Shown here one piece after another: positions 7,901 to 16,200 of a stretch of 29,123 nt of DNA (its first letter is position 1; each line of letters opens with the position of its first letter). The position numbers and the translations under genes are program-made. Below the pieces are notes generated by a model, which saw nothing but the letters and a program-made list of their open reading frames with translations, was not told the origin of the DNA and searched no databases. The stretch comes from a virus: positions 1 to 29,123 of the IMG/VR virus record IMGVR_UViG_3300031638_000011; one strand, given 5' to 3'.

Positions 7901-9753
7901 CCAGTTTCGTGCCCAGCCGTGTCCATTACATTGTCTTCAGCTGCAGATTCTTTGTTTAAAATTACAATTTTTTTACCGTCAGGCATAACAACAAAACTAC
8001 CATAGTCTTGAGAGTTTTTAGTATCTACCTTGCCGCCTTGTTCTTTTAAAGTTTCTATAGCGGAAGCCATGTCAGCTTCGTTTTCAAAAGTTTCAAAACC
8101 AACGTTTAATTGATCAGCTATAACTCTAGCGCCTTTTTCTACTTTTTCAGTTTTATCTGCTACAACTATATCACTTAATTCTTTATCTATTTCAGTTAGT
8201 CTTTCTGATTCTGCTTTTGTTAAACTAGAATTATCTACTTGCTTTATAGTGTTTTTTAGATTTTTTTGTTCAATCATTAAATCAACTAAAGCTGGTTGAT
8301 TTTCTATGCTAATACCTAAAGGTTTTAATCTATTTACAGATCCTTGAACTTCTCTAGCTCTTAACTTAATATCGTTAGCTTGATCTGCAGTTATTTCACC
8401 AGCTTCTACTTGCTTATCAACTTTAGCATCAATAGCTTGTTGAGATCCAGCTATTTGAGATATATTTATTTCCGTAGATGATGTGCTTGTTTCAACGTTA
8501 AAAGCGTCGGCAATACTGTTATAATTTGAATTACCTAATTCGCTATTTATTTTAGAATTAGTTATACCTGATTTAACAGCTTTTACAGCTTGCGCCGTGT
8601 TTATAGGAGCTCCGTAAGTTACCCCACCACCAACACCTTGTATAAAAGAATCGGCTACATTTTCAAATGCGGGGATTCCATTTATCATATTTTGAGTAAT
8701 AGTAGTAGCAACTTCTTCAACACCTTCGCCTAACATAGAAGCCGGGGCTCCATATTTAGTTAAAGCAGACCTATACATGTCAATAAGACCTTGTCTAAAA
8801 ATTTTAATACCTTCTTCTTTACCTTCTTTTAAAAGTATATCTTTATATACTTTACCAACTGTTCCGGTACCTATAGAGCTAAAAACGCTTTCAGCACCCG
8901 CTAACCCTAATCCTTTTATTATGCTTTCGGCTTCTGATTGTCCAGGATTTTTTTCGCGTTGTTCTTTTATTTCAGGACCAGCAAAAGCTACTGTACTACC
9001 AGCTGCTAATTTTCCCGTACTAACAGCAGACCCACCGATCATTATGGACATACTTATAGGAGCGCTTTCAGTTAACCCACTAGCCAATTGCTTAAACCCA
9101 TCTGAGTAATTACCTTCTTGAAAATTCTTGTAAATACTTTGATGATCGTAATTTGCTTTATTGTATATGTCCTGTGATTCCTGAAGTTTTGCGCTTTCAG
9201 CTTCGTAGAACTCTAATACTGGATTGCCAAGACTATTGTCTTCTTTGAATTTTTTAGAACTAGCTTCTATATTTAAACCTGTTGCTTTAGCTAAAATGTT
9301 TTGAGGTAAAGCAAAAATGTCATATAATGTTTCGGGAACAGAAGCTATCATTTCACCAAGAGTCGTGCTACCTTTTCTTAAATCAATTAAAAGCTTTTCC
9401 CCAAACGACATTGTAGCTATATCTTTTTTTTTGTCAAGCTCTTCCTTTATAGTTAATTCCGATGAACCATCTTCCAATGCTAACTCCGTAGAATCTACTG
9501 GTGCTTCTGCTTTCACTGGCTCCACACCTGCACCCGCTGCATCGCCCTCCGTCTTTACTGCTTCAAGAACTTTTTCCACAGCTTCTCCTCCGTAAGTTAT
9601 GTTTTCAGATTTAAGAACGGTACCAGTTCCTACTGGCTCAGGCTTTTCTTCGCCCCATTTATTATCTATTTTCCACTGCTTAACAAGTTTCTTTTTTTCC
9701 TCTTCACTTAACATGGAAGGTAGTGAATCTACGTATGCTTGTAATTCGTTCAT
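1990..9753 (-). CDS. Giant multidomain (polyvalent) internal virion protein, 2587 aa
   Basis: Visible parts in order are: a charged N-terminus; a Gly/Ala-rich, partly hydrophobic region (about 220-390); a zinc metallopeptidase-like domain (about 537-735, HETGH at 615-619, candidate third ligand Glu677 or Glu678); a segment like sigma-70 region 2 (about 789-897); a charged unrecognised region; a region with EHNPP at 1421-1425; a HAD phosphatase-like domain (about 1610-1782, DFDDT at 1619-1623); and a long C-terminal region (about 1785-2430) of the style of large polyvalent and internal virion proteins, with NFINWGDNN near 2073 and an acidic stretch near 2275. The C-terminus holds two GLTKKEI repeats. 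ASK[R/K] motifs at 775, 1182, 1568 and 1781 sit between segments. The gene follows two probable internal proteins, in the relative slot of T7 gene 16, so packaging in the capsid and injection are likely. Individual domain functions are inferred from motifs only. Confidence 0.85.
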   Translation of the reverse strand: MNELQAYVDSLPSMLSEEEKKKLVKQWKIDNKWGEEKPEPVGTGTVLKSENITYGGEAVEKVLEAVKTEGDAAGAGVEPVKAEAPVDSTELALEDGSSELTIKEELDKKKDIATMSFGEKLLIDLRKGSTTLGEMIASVPETLYDIFALPQNILAKATGLNIEASSKKFKEDNSLGNPVLEFYEAESAKLQESQDIYNKANYDHQSIYKNFQEGNYSDGFKQLASGLTESAPISMSIMIGGSAVSTGKLAAGSTVAFAGPEIKEQREKNPGQSEAESIIKGLGLAGAESVFSSIGTGTVGKVYKDILLKEGKEEGIKIFRQGLIDMYRSALTKYGAPASMLGEGVEEVATTITQNMINGIPAFENVADSFIQGVGGGVTYGAPINTAQAVKAVKSGITNSKINSELGNSNYNSIADAFNVETSTSSTEINISQIAGSQQAIDAKVDKQVEAGEITADQANDIKLRAREVQGSVNRLKPLGISIENQPALVDLMIEQKNLKNTIKQVDNSSLTKAESERLTEIDKELSDIVVADKTEKVEKGARVIADQLNVGFETFENEADMASAIETLKEQGGKVDTKNSQDYGSFVVMPDGKKIVILNKESAAEDNVMDTAGHETGHILIYESVKNNPEAAIALGTSLLEELKNSKDITFTNSKFLDRFNQYVEDTDISKADTMEEVLTLASEGLANGDIVFNEKATTKIGDFIRRALSAIGLNVKFKTGKDVLNFVRDYNKSIQKGKGLSKGLEKAATKGAEVNIKVPTEIETEIESDDAKASKKTVEPLEQAARNKELVQKAKDGDIIAGQNLVDENSGLILDLLKFNPDVTKDSGVDADALLQAVKDAATPGLANLVFPGRYREESDTKRTGATSLLNEYKESSGEVSTFLGRLKQRQAEIYTAAGLDPNKYNIESLDTAEAKQITNEETEETSEPSNEASTNQIDVTTFGPAKNKKVALEKIIKIEKGERLNFKTLNNKYFNEVSEEIFGIDGKKVRGNVSLNYGNSKKTDYSEANALQNIFKNSENVRSLVKTMPPYNVATKEATINEQGESIDVSRDTYGRALGINPTVLKTFYQKVNRSIPGISNPKGRSLGKSTQTDVFELKPEFRGNVDNDVITELQSSVGVNKGELSVPIKGPARTEFGSVLTGLSKMYVDNVINTIGRSKLDSKQAKADLAAGKSKSMASKRIETEADMPSDLVAKFQEISILKNKKQLASNLKFSSPPINESNRVAQQKAMQKAVVKHKLDTATIEAGMMGSGGKQTFYGVKGGKMYSSAKTTDGKFVEINTEGITNWVAKPSRLYYGKSDPAYKKLIKSAQVYNGPKTKKISPIRAFSTNPKTKADAEQESKDNMTVLDHVVNQLTDAVADGMSLDIAAVIIIQSYQATSGLVKIAAPFKYRSIEMRYGGPKSKKQQREGKKYREEHNPPASVVGASILLAIKNNAAAPVMKKIKENYYQTQLSKFDDDLLDQAKLDSTLVKGQSIFDNPITRFAAAGIDVNTLKNPDTGKTVAEESEFGIDPKIYAGYNVNEKVQASNIQNEAILKTIENPDYKVAKVIKASLPLVKGKSMASKRNGDLIPKAIAYDQSITVQKGINALEKTDKALNNARKLDAPVKKIRVFDFDDTLARSKSMVIVNMPDGSSKKINATQFAQQAADLESQGAEFDFAEFSEVVEGKKGPLFEVAQKIADVRGTEDVFILTARPQNADGPIKAFMKANGIDIPLKNITGLGDGTAQAKAGWMMGKAAEGYNDFYFADDAIKNVQAVKDVLSQIDVKSEVQLAKASKRITFDTIVNDMIEDSSGIETYKQYSAARAQTVGASKGRFNFFIPASAEDFTGLLYKMLGKGKKGDAQMAFLKTNLLDPYDRAESAVTQAKIAAANDFKALKQNLKTLPKSLSKPTGIGGFTFSHAVRVAVWSKQGMDIPGLSKRDIEELNNFVDNNAELSVFTDELMKIQKGKPYPKPGKSWLGGNITGDIINDINKVNRAEYQQEWRENVDIIFSEDNMNKMEAAYGTRWRKATEDSLRRMKSGSNRPPGGNSVTDGLLDWLNNSVGAVMFLNTRSALLQTISAVNFINWGDNNIVKAGVAFANQKQFWGDFMTLMNSDYLVERRNGLKINVSESEIADAVRDSKNKVKSAIAFLLSKGFVMTRFADSFAIATGGSTFYRNRVKALVGKGMEQKAAEAQAFEDFRQIAEESQQSSNPNRISQQQASGAGRVILAWANTPMQYARIQKRASQDLINGRGDWKTNVSKIVYYGAVQNLIFNSLQQAVFALGFGEDEDEEEQNAKKSEKISRVANGMIDSQLKGLGIGGAAVVALKSTLMELGKQYSKDRPKYEEAVFDLLGFSPPLGSKVQKINGGLRSFSWNMKDIKSKGFSLDNPSYLAGAQITTGLTNIPLDRVIKKINSMRGIVNEQSSLWQKVALGLGWSTWDVGLGYYGGFDAAKVLTPEEEKVKEIDDMKKLTKTKEQVDMLLDLGLTKKEIKALGKEQSRVEKIIELQNAEAEPKKEAKVKEEIKEETKPTPEVKAKPKTESVERRLRRQFDSIKDENKPDQVKTLLKFGLTKKEIRTLQYEKNRVNKILELMEKNK
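1993..2355 (-). repeat. Duplicated 36-residue C-terminal repeat of the giant protein
   Basis: Residues 2467-2502 and 2552-2587 share the pattern Q-V-x-x-L-L-x-x-G-L-T-K-K-E-I-x-x-L-x-x-E-x-x-R-V-x-K-I-x-E-L. They are separated by a Lys/Glu/Pro-rich linker of about 49 residues. The short helix, G-L-T turn and second helix look like a helix-turn-helix or a small helical hairpin. The second copy forms the exact C-terminus. A role in DNA contact or in docking to the portal or core is possible but not shown. Confidence 0.78.
4402..4413 (-). repeat. ASKR interdomain motif, copy 4
   Basis: Residues 1781-1784 within QLAKASKRITF. It lies directly at the end of the HAD domain and opens the long C-terminal region. 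Confidence 0.58.
4408..4926 (-). other. HAD phosphatase-like domain inside the giant protein
   Basis: This covers residues about 1610-1782. RVFDFDDTLARS gives HAD motif I, with Asp1619 as the nucleophile and Asp1621 as acid/base. FILTARP gives motif II, with Thr1698. YFADDAIKN gives motif IV, with Asp1754/Asp1755 for magnesium. A lysine for motif III is probably among those in DGTAQAKAGWMMGKAAEG. A cap-like insert lies between motifs I and II. The layout matches small HAD phosphatases and polynucleotide 3'-phosphatase-type domains carried by marine phage virion proteins. The substrate is unknown. ASKR motifs lie about 40 residues before it and directly after it. Confidence 0.82.
5041..5058 (-). 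repeat. SMASKR interdomain motif, copy 3
   Basis: Residues 1566-1571, preceded by LVKGK. It lies just upstream of the HAD domain and has the same six residues as copy 2 with nearly the same codons. Confidence 0.62.
6199..6216 (-). repeat. SMASKR interdomain motif, copy 2
   Basis: Residues 1180-1185, preceded by AAGKSK. It closes the charged segment that follows the sigma-like part. It is identical in protein to copy 3, and 19 of the 22 surrounding bases match by eye. Confidence 0.62.
7063..7389 (-). other. Segment resembling sigma-70 region 2 inside the giant protein
   Basis: This covers residues about 789-897, right after the first ASKK motif. The order of elements recalls region 2 of sigma-70 factors: KAKDGDIIAGQNLVDENSGL (like 'A-x-x-GD-x-x-A-x-x-x-L-x-x-x-N-x-GLI'), then GVDADALLQAVKDAATPGL (like the 'G-x-x-x-x-DLxQEGxxGLxxA' helix), then YKESSGEVSTFLGRLKQRQ (like 'F-D-P-x-x-G-x-x-FSTYAxxxIRxxI'). 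The core helix that contacts RNA polymerase is diverged, lacking the QEG signature. No region 4 is visible in this protein. The likeness is by eye only. Confidence 0.42.
7420..7431 (-). repeat. ASKK interdomain motif, copy 1
   Basis: Residues 775-778 within AKASKKT. The motif lies in a low-complexity, charged linker between the metallopeptidase-like domain and the sigma-like segment. The 15 bases TTTGCTAGCTTTAGC around it (plus-strand reading) recur at copy 4. Confidence 0.55.
7549..8145 (-). other. Zincin-like metallopeptidase domain inside the giant protein
   Basis: This is a region within the 2587-aa product, residues about 537-735. HETGH at 615-619 fits HExxH, with two zinc-binding histidines and a catalytic glutamate. 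It is preceded by a beta-rich stretch (FVVMPDGKKIVILN) and followed by a helix. MEEVLTLASEGL (from 676) offers Glu677 or Glu678 as the third ligand, as in gluzincin-type domains found in phage polyvalent proteins. A closing helix pair (DFIRRALSAIGLNVKF, then DVLNFVRDYNKS) resembles the usual end of such domains. It could process the polyprotein or cut host proteins after injection. Neither can be read from sequence. Confidence 0.72.
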
Positions 9754-9758
9754 TTAAT

Positions 9759-10904
9759 TTAATTTAAGTCGTTATCATCTAAAAATTTTTGAGCCTTTGC
9801 TTTTTTAGCTTCTTCTAAATCAAAAACCACTGCATCTTCTTTAACCGTAGGCATTTGATTAGTTGTAAATTGTTTTAAATAATTATTCATAAAGTATTCT
9901 TTGTATTTTATTTCAAATAAAACTTTTTTGTCTTGCTGTAATGGAAGATCTAATTCATAACTCCAGTATTCGTTTCCAGAATTAGCGTCTTGAACCATTT
10001 GATCGTCTTCTTCAACACTTGTGCTTTTAGCTATGTAAACATTCCATGCAGCAATCGCGTCTTGCTCAGAGCTCATTAAACCAGCTACTTCAGCGTTTAT
10101 AAATGGAGTAACCTTTTTGTCAATTTTTTCTAAATCATACCTAAGCACGTTTTTGCCTTGGCCGTTTCCAATGTCTATAATCTCGTAATCAAAACTTCCG
10201 TCGGGGTTTTTTAGCACAAACTCCTCGCTTATTTTAGCACTGGCTTTTAGTTTTTTATCTTCCCCTATAGAGTCTAAATCAAACAATCCAACTTCAGTTA
10301 AGAGTCTTTGCATGTCTGAGCCTATATCCGGAGTCGAAACAACAAGAGAGGTATCTGAATCTATTAAAGCATTTAATGAGGAATTATTTATAATTAGAGG
10401 GTCATCAACTTCTAAAATTTCAAAAGCAAAAGGGTCTTCTATTGTAGTTTTAAAAGCAGGCCCCGTAAAAACTATTTGCTGAGATCCGTCAGGTAGTAAA
10501 TCTAAATAAGCATTGTAACCATCGGTTTTTGAAAACCCAGGCCTACCGTTCATTAAGCTATTAGCAACAGTATATTTATAATTATTGTTGGGATCAAAGC
10601 TAGGCTCTTCAGTTACGCTTAACTCTGCTAAAAGAGAAGTTAAAAAGTCTAAAGAAGCTTGAGGCGCTTCTTCCAACTGTTTTATTTGAGCCAATTCTAC
10701 AGCACAATGCTCTGATTCGCATTTGTTTGTTTCAATAGCAATTTTTATTTGTGCATATATTTTTCCTGCATTTCTATAAGCATTATCTAAAAGTTGAAAA
10801 TTATAGTCGTTTGTATTAGCTACAAATTGTTTATTATAAGCTATTGCGTCGCTTTGATTAAATTGCTTTAAATAAAGGTTTTGATATGCATTTTTGTTTT
10901 CCAT
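9759..10904 (-). CDS. Probable internal virion or cargo protein, 381 aa
   Basis: I do not recognise a family for this 381-aa protein. It is acidic and mostly helical at both ends, with an Asn/Tyr-rich N-terminus (KNAYQNLYLKQFNQSDAIAY) and a middle region of alternating strands and loops (FVLKNPDGSFDYEIIDIGNG). No signal peptide, membrane span or catalytic motif is visible. It has two cysteines (CESEHC). Its place between the 213-aa gp14-like protein and the giant protein is the relative slot of T7 gene 15, so an internal or ejected protein is the best contextual guess. It starts 6 bases after the upstream gene and ends 5 bases before the giant gene, so the three are almost certainly expressed together. 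Confidence 0.72.
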   Translation of the reverse strand: MENKNAYQNLYLKQFNQSDAIAYNKQFVANTNDYNFQLLDNAYRNAGKIYAQIKIAIETNKCESEHCAVELAQIKQLEEAPQASLDFLTSLLAELSVTEEPSFDPNNNYKYTVANSLMNGRPGFSKTDGYNAYLDLLPDGSQQIVFTGPAFKTTIEDPFAFEILEVDDPLIINNSSLNALIDSDTSLVVSTPDIGSDMQRLLTEVGLFDLDSIGEDKKLKASAKISEEFVLKNPDGSFDYEIIDIGNGQGKNVLRYDLEKIDKKVTPFINAEVAGLMSSEQDAIAAWNVYIAKSTSVEEDDQMVQDANSGNEYWSYELDLPLQQDKKVLFEIKYKEYFMNNYLKQFTTNQMPTVKEDAVVFDLEEAKKAKAQKFLDDNDLN

Positions 10905-10910
10905 CTATAA

Positions 10911-11552
10911 TTATTTAAAAAATCCTGGTGTTGCGGCCATACCGCCTAAAGTTCCTAAAGCGCCTGTTAAAGCTCCTGTTGCATCCATTCCAGCCTGCGC
11001 TTCCGCTTGCTTAGAGGCTCCTAACATAGCTGATGTTCTATCTAGTTCTTGCATTTCTCTTTTTTCTCGTAATCCAAACTCATAAGCTTCACCTTGTTGG
11101 ACTCTTTGAGCCTCTGACATTAGCTGATTTTGTTTTTGTTTTTCGCCTTGAGCTCGCTTATCTTCATTTTGTTTTTCCTGCATTTCAATACTAGCTGCAA
11201 CTCCTTTTTTACTTTGTAATGCGGCTTGCGCCAAGGCTGTAGCACCTCCTGCGCTTGCTCCAGTTGCTCTTAATGTGTCTAAAGTATTAGCTAAAGATAT
11301 ATCTGCTTCTTCTATTTGCATTTCAGCAGCGCCTGTAGCTACAGATAAAGTAGCAAAAGGATTACTTACCATGCTACTTAAATCTTGATAAGGATTAACA
11401 ATTTCTTGTCTATTAGCCTCTAAGCTATTTAGCTTGCCTTGAAGTCGCTTACGTTCTTTACGTGCTTCTCTTTCTCTTTTTTTGGCTCCAAACATTCCCA
11501 TAACACCGCTTACTATCGAAAGGCCGCCTCCTATTATTGCTGCTGGTCCCAT
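10911..11552 (-). CDS. Probable internal virion protein, gp14-like topology, 213 aa
   Basis: The N-terminus (residues 1-22) is a Gly-rich hydrophobic segment (AAIIGGGLSIVSGVMGMFGA) followed by a basic coiled stretch (KKREREARKERKRL). NRQEIVNPYQDL and an Ala-rich region (ANTLDTLRATGASAGGATAL) follow, then Gln/Glu-rich coiled coil. The C-terminus is again Gly/Ala-rich and hydrophobic (TGALTGALGTLGGMAATPGF). Membrane-active ends with a helical, Ala/Gln-rich middle are typical of phage ejection proteins such as T7 gp14. Similar proteins sit after the nozzle gene in marine short-tailed phages, to my recollection. It probably resides in the capsid and enters the cell envelope during injection. The family assignment rests on topology and gene order. 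Confidence 0.65.
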   Translation of the reverse strand: MGPAAIIGGGLSIVSGVMGMFGAKKREREARKERKRLQGKLNSLEANRQEIVNPYQDLSSMVSNPFATLSVATGAAEMQIEEADISLANTLDTLRATGASAGGATALAQAALQSKKGVAASIEMQEKQNEDKRAQGEKQKQNQLMSEAQRVQQGEAYEFGLREKREMQELDRTSAMLGASKQAEAQAGMDATGALTGALGTLGGMAATPGFFK

Positions 11553-11564
11553 ATTTTTTTATTT

Positions 11565-13253
11565 TTAATATCCATTATTCATTGTGTACACACTTTCAGC
11601 TGAAAATAAAGTTTTTTCTCCGCCTACATCTGTTGTTAAGTCTGTAGATAATTTTACAGTACTATAAAATCCTTTAATACCACTTATCGCATTTCCGAAT
11701 AATACTTCTCCTGTTGAAGCTGAAGTATTATTTATTATATTAGCAGTATATTTATTTTCTTTTCTAGTAAATCCAGCGTAATATCTGTTTAAAGCTGGGG
11801 AATTAGTGCCTAGCACAGTATTGTAATTTTGACTAGATACATAGCCATTAAATGTTAATAAAGTGCCTGAAGCTATATTAATGCTTCCGGAAGTAACAAG
11901 AGCGCCAGTTGTTGAATTATATGATATTACTGTAATTCCAGGCCCAACTCCAATACCGCTAATAATTGAATCTACTACTGCAGATCCAATAAAAGTCGCT
12001 GTGTTTAAACTTACGGTGTTACTTATGGTTGCAGATAAACTAGTACCTGATCCCTCTGTTAAAACATACTCTCCTTCACCATAGCTGGTTATTTGAGCAG
12101 TAGAGTCATTAACATTATTATAGCTAATGCCGTTTACATTTAATGTTCTACCTGTTGCATCGGAAACAAAACTATCAACTTGCCAGCCGCTGCTGCCTTC
12201 ATATGCTATTGTTTGAAATGATTTTGAATTAGTAGGATTTGGGTTAAAAATAAAAGTAATATTACTTGCGGCATTAGCGCCTGTTCTATTGTAAAAACTA
12301 CTTCTTGCAACACTATTGTCATAATGCCTCCAAAGCTGCGCGTCGCCGCTAATTGTTTTTATAGTATAAAAATTATTTCTTAAACTAAACATTTGATCTG
12401 GATCGTAAGAAAACCTACTTACCCACCCTTGAGCTTTTTCATCAAAATTAATAGTTTCAAATCCACTATTTTCTTTTTGCAACGAAACAACATATTCGCT
12501 ATTGTATATATCATACCCGCCTATTGCTTTGCCTGTAGTAAAGTTATTTGAAATTCCACTCAGCTTGTCTCTAAAAAAATCTTTCATGCCGTAGCTAGAT
12601 ATTTCTGTTAAGCCATCTTTAGAAAGCCGCAGCATCACATTGTTGTTTACATCTGAAAAATATTTTCTATAGCCATAAACAGCAAAACTTTCAGGATTTT
12701 TAGATATTCCATATTCTCCCGTGTAAGGTTGTATTACGCCTATAACTAAATTGCTTGAAGTAACTGATCCCCCTCCTTCCGCAGAATATATAGCATCTTT
12801 GTCTATTAAGGCTCTACTTACTTTTAACTCTTGAAATATAGTTAAATTAGTATCTTCAGCATATAATTTTTGTATTGAGCCATTAGCTGGGTCCGCTGTT
12901 TTAGTTATATCTTCAGCAACAGAAAAAACATTTGTTTGGTTAATACCCGTTCTAGAATTAAATACACCAGAGTATATTAAAGAATTAGGTCTGCTACCTG
13001 ATCTTGGCTCATCTTCAACTATATAAGCTTTAGCTCCGTAATCAACATTAGTATTATTATAACCGCCTCTTATTCTGGATTCTTCAATAACCCATTGATT
13101 AGGGGATGATGCTGGGCTCGGTACAATAGGATAACCTCCATTAACAGACTCCGGAATACCAAACGACCCGTTCCATATTGGATCGTTAGAATTATTTACC
13201 TGTTTTAATAAAAACGTGTTAAAATATTTTACTTCTATTATTGCACCTGCCAT
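11565..13253 (-). CDS. Nozzle/tail beta-propeller-like structural protein, 562 aa
   Basis: This 562-aa, beta-rich protein has blocks that I recall from tail nozzle or stabilising proteins of marine short-tailed phages: WVIEESRIRGGYNNTNVDYG, SIQKLYAEDTNLTIFQELKV, SRALIDKDAIYSAEGGG, YTGEYGISKNPESFAVYGYR and LRLSKDGLTEISSYGMKDFF. The short repeating Trp/Tyr/Gly strands suggest propeller blades. Around residues 415-470 there is an inserted beta-module (SGIGVGPGITVISYNSTTG) like those in the 1734-aa protein upstream. No transmembrane part is visible. It lies 33 bases downstream of the 1734-aa gene. The two may represent a divided T7 gp12/muzzle function, or this may be a separate stem protein. Confidence 0.7.
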   Translation of the reverse strand: MAGAIIEVKYFNTFLLKQVNNSNDPIWNGSFGIPESVNGGYPIVPSPASSPNQWVIEESRIRGGYNNTNVDYGAKAYIVEDEPRSGSRPNSLIYSGVFNSRTGINQTNVFSVAEDITKTADPANGSIQKLYAEDTNLTIFQELKVSRALIDKDAIYSAEGGGSVTSSNLVIGVIQPYTGEYGISKNPESFAVYGYRKYFSDVNNNVMLRLSKDGLTEISSYGMKDFFRDKLSGISNNFTTGKAIGGYDIYNSEYVVSLQKENSGFETINFDEKAQGWVSRFSYDPDQMFSLRNNFYTIKTISGDAQLWRHYDNSVARSSFYNRTGANAASNITFIFNPNPTNSKSFQTIAYEGSSGWQVDSFVSDATGRTLNVNGISYNNVNDSTAQITSYGEGEYVLTEGSGTSLSATISNTVSLNTATFIGSAVVDSIISGIGVGPGITVISYNSTTGALVTSGSINIASGTLLTFNGYVSSQNYNTVLGTNSPALNRYYAGFTRKENKYTANIINNTSASTGEVLFGNAISGIKGFYSTVKLSTDLTTDVGGEKTLFSAESVYTMNNGY

Positions 13254-13286
13254 ATTTAATTATTACTTGCTTTTATATTAAATTAC

Positions 13287-16200
13287 TTACGTTATATCAA
13301 AGTTAATTCCGGTTATATCAGGAGAAGAATCAACATTTGTAAACAGTCCATGATGAATCTTATCGCCGTAAGTTACGCCATCTGCAGGCTCAGAAAAATT
13401 ACCAGGACCACTTTGAGGAGTTGATGGGTTTGGTTGGTCGGGTAATTCAAATTTTGTAATCGCCCAGCTTGTGTATGGAGAAGCTGCAAAAGTTTGTTGG
13501 AGTCCAGCAAGCCCAGCTGCATAAGGTACAAAATACCACGGAAATGAATCTTCCCTTTTAAATCCTTGATAAAGATACAAAGTGTCTCCAATATTAGCCT
13601 GTGAGTTTATGCCGGTTAAAGTTAACTGACTGTTAGCTGTGTCGTTTGCTAAAACATATTTTGCTCCAAAAACTAAAACCTTTTGCTGGAAGATGCCAAG
13701 AGCTCCGTAGCCAGGAAAAAATGCACCAGGCCCTGATCTATCAGCGTCGCTTATGCCCCAAGCAGATTGGTAAGTTGAAATAATGCCTGTTAAAGTTGCG
13801 GGATCATATGCAACAATCACATCTCCATTGGGCTGAGCGGTTATATTTGTAATTTCAACTGTAGCTTCTGGAGCTATATATCTATAATCCCTAAAAGATA
13901 CACCTGTGCCATCTCCAAAAAGAATTGCTTTTTTGGCCTGCGTAAACGGTATGACAATAGGCACATTCTCATCAGCTCCATTAAAATTTATTAAAGGCCT
14001 GCTTCCCGTGCTTCCAGGGTTCTCTTCAATACCTTGCACTGGCGCCTCTATTCTTAAAAAACCATCTGCATAAATATACCAACCAACTTCAGCTGGAGCT
14101 ATTCCAACAGTATTTGCATCTAACTCAAACTGTGTATAAGTAAAACTAATGTTATCCAATTCCTGTCCTAAATTTGAATTAAAATCTGGGTTGTCTGGAA
14201 AAACATAAGGAAGTTTAGCTTTGGCTCTCATAGCTGCATTGTAAACTTTATCTTGCTCAACAATTAAACGCATGTCGATAATAAAAGTCTGCGTTGTTAT
14301 GCCACCACCATCTCCATCTTGTACTGCAACAACAATCTGATATTCAGCTGAACTTAAATAAGAGCTTTCAAAAGCGTCGTTTTTTAATTGACATTTTAAA
14401 AAGCCATTGCCTGCATCTACTTCCTTTTCAGTTAAAGAAAATATATTGCTATCTTCTAATACAGCAGGCTCCCCAGCTGAAGGCCCAGTAAGGTAAATCT
14501 GGCTTTGTATACTAAAACTTAAGTTATTACTAACTTCTCCTCCAATAAGCCCATTAAATAAATTAGGGTTGTCAGCACCGTTGGTTGCAAATATTGTGGC
14601 TAAAGTGTTATCTCGCCTATTAGCGTTTATATCTACATCGTTTATTGGAAGGGTGTATGTAATAGTATTTACTTCGTCAATAACTTCTTGAACAATAGGA
14701 AAAACATTAGATAAATTAGCAAACTGTAATGGAAGCTGTGTTACAAGGCCGTCTATTCTAGCTGTAAATAAAAATACAAATTCTCTTTCTCTATTAAAAA
14801 GTTGCCCGTTTTCATTTGGAAAATGATATATATTGTCGTAATAATTATCGCTAGAAATTGGAGTATCTGCGCTTGTAGTTGTTCTTATATTCCAAGGCCC
14901 TTCTCCGATTTGACCTGGACTAGTGTCTACTAATCTAAAATAATCTTTACCACCTGCGCTGTTAAACTGATTGCTAACATTTTCACCTAATCCGTTTGTA
15001 ACACTTGTTAAATATAAATAATCTGGCGTTGGAACTCCATCAATAACCCTAGTTGTGTTTAAATTTATGGTAATTCCAAAATCATCCTCTAAAACAAAAG
15101 GGCCGTTTAGTATATCGTGATTACCTACAGTATCAGGCAAACTTTCTAAAAAAGAATCGTCGTTCCAACCTCCTATATCTATTGCGCCCGGCGTGTTTTG
15201 ACTATTTAAAACTGCGGTATTTAAATTTGATATTAATCCAGAGGTAGATGTTTCCCAAAATATATCTAATAAACTTTCTACAGGTTCTGTTTCGTAAACA
15301 GCTAAATATTGCAATCCAGGATTTGCTATTTCAAAATTAGGGGATCCATATGTTTTAGTAAATATTAATTGTGTTTTTTCTGCCAATTGAACCTCAACAC
15401 TTCCTCCTCCGCTGTCAACAAGCCCTATTGTACTGGGAGAGCCAGCTGTGTACAACCCTACATAGGTTTCAGAGGGTATACCGACGCCGCTTACTAAAAA
15501 TTGATTTGGTACAAACCACCCTGCTGGTTCAGAAACGTTTGTTATTTCTACTGTAGAACTTGGAGGAGATGGTGGGCCAGCTGCGGCAACTGATGCTACT
15601 ACATTAGCGCCGCCAGCTCCTATGTTGGTTGTTGAAATTTGACCTATTTTAGAATTTGTACTTATTCTAGCAATTAAAGGGTCTGAATTTAAGTCATAAA
15701 ATTGAGGAAAATAACTAGGTAGCTCAGGCTCTGATGAGCTGTAATCAAATAAATCATCTAATGTAGATATTATCGATACAGTGTCTGAATTGTTAAATGG
15801 ATAATATTGTTTATTAGAGGCACCAAGATTTGTAAAAACACCTAAATTCTCTGTTATTGGAATAGCCGTGTTTTCTACTCTGCCAAATAAACGAATTGAA
15901 CTTCTAAATTGTCTTTGTTCAGGGCCTACTTCGTTTAAGTCTCTAGGTATTTTGTTTATATTATCATTTATTAAAACAGCATGGGAAGTTTTGCCTATTT
16001 CAAGATTTTGATCTTGTGGGTAACCAGCCATAATTCCAGGCAAGTAAACATTGTAATACTCTTGTTCTGTTTGTTTTACAACTACTTTATAAGAATACCA
16101 ACCTAAAGGATTATATTCACTGCTTGTGATATCTCCGTTATATATATTTGTAGTTATGGGTTTGTTAAACAATACTTTTAATGAATTCCCCGCCCACTCG

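Noticed and set aside
8777-9109. Plus-strand open frame of 110 codons opposite the giant gene
   Set aside because: It is a shadow of the coding strand with low-complexity Pro/Ser/Leu content. All supported genes are on the minus strand.
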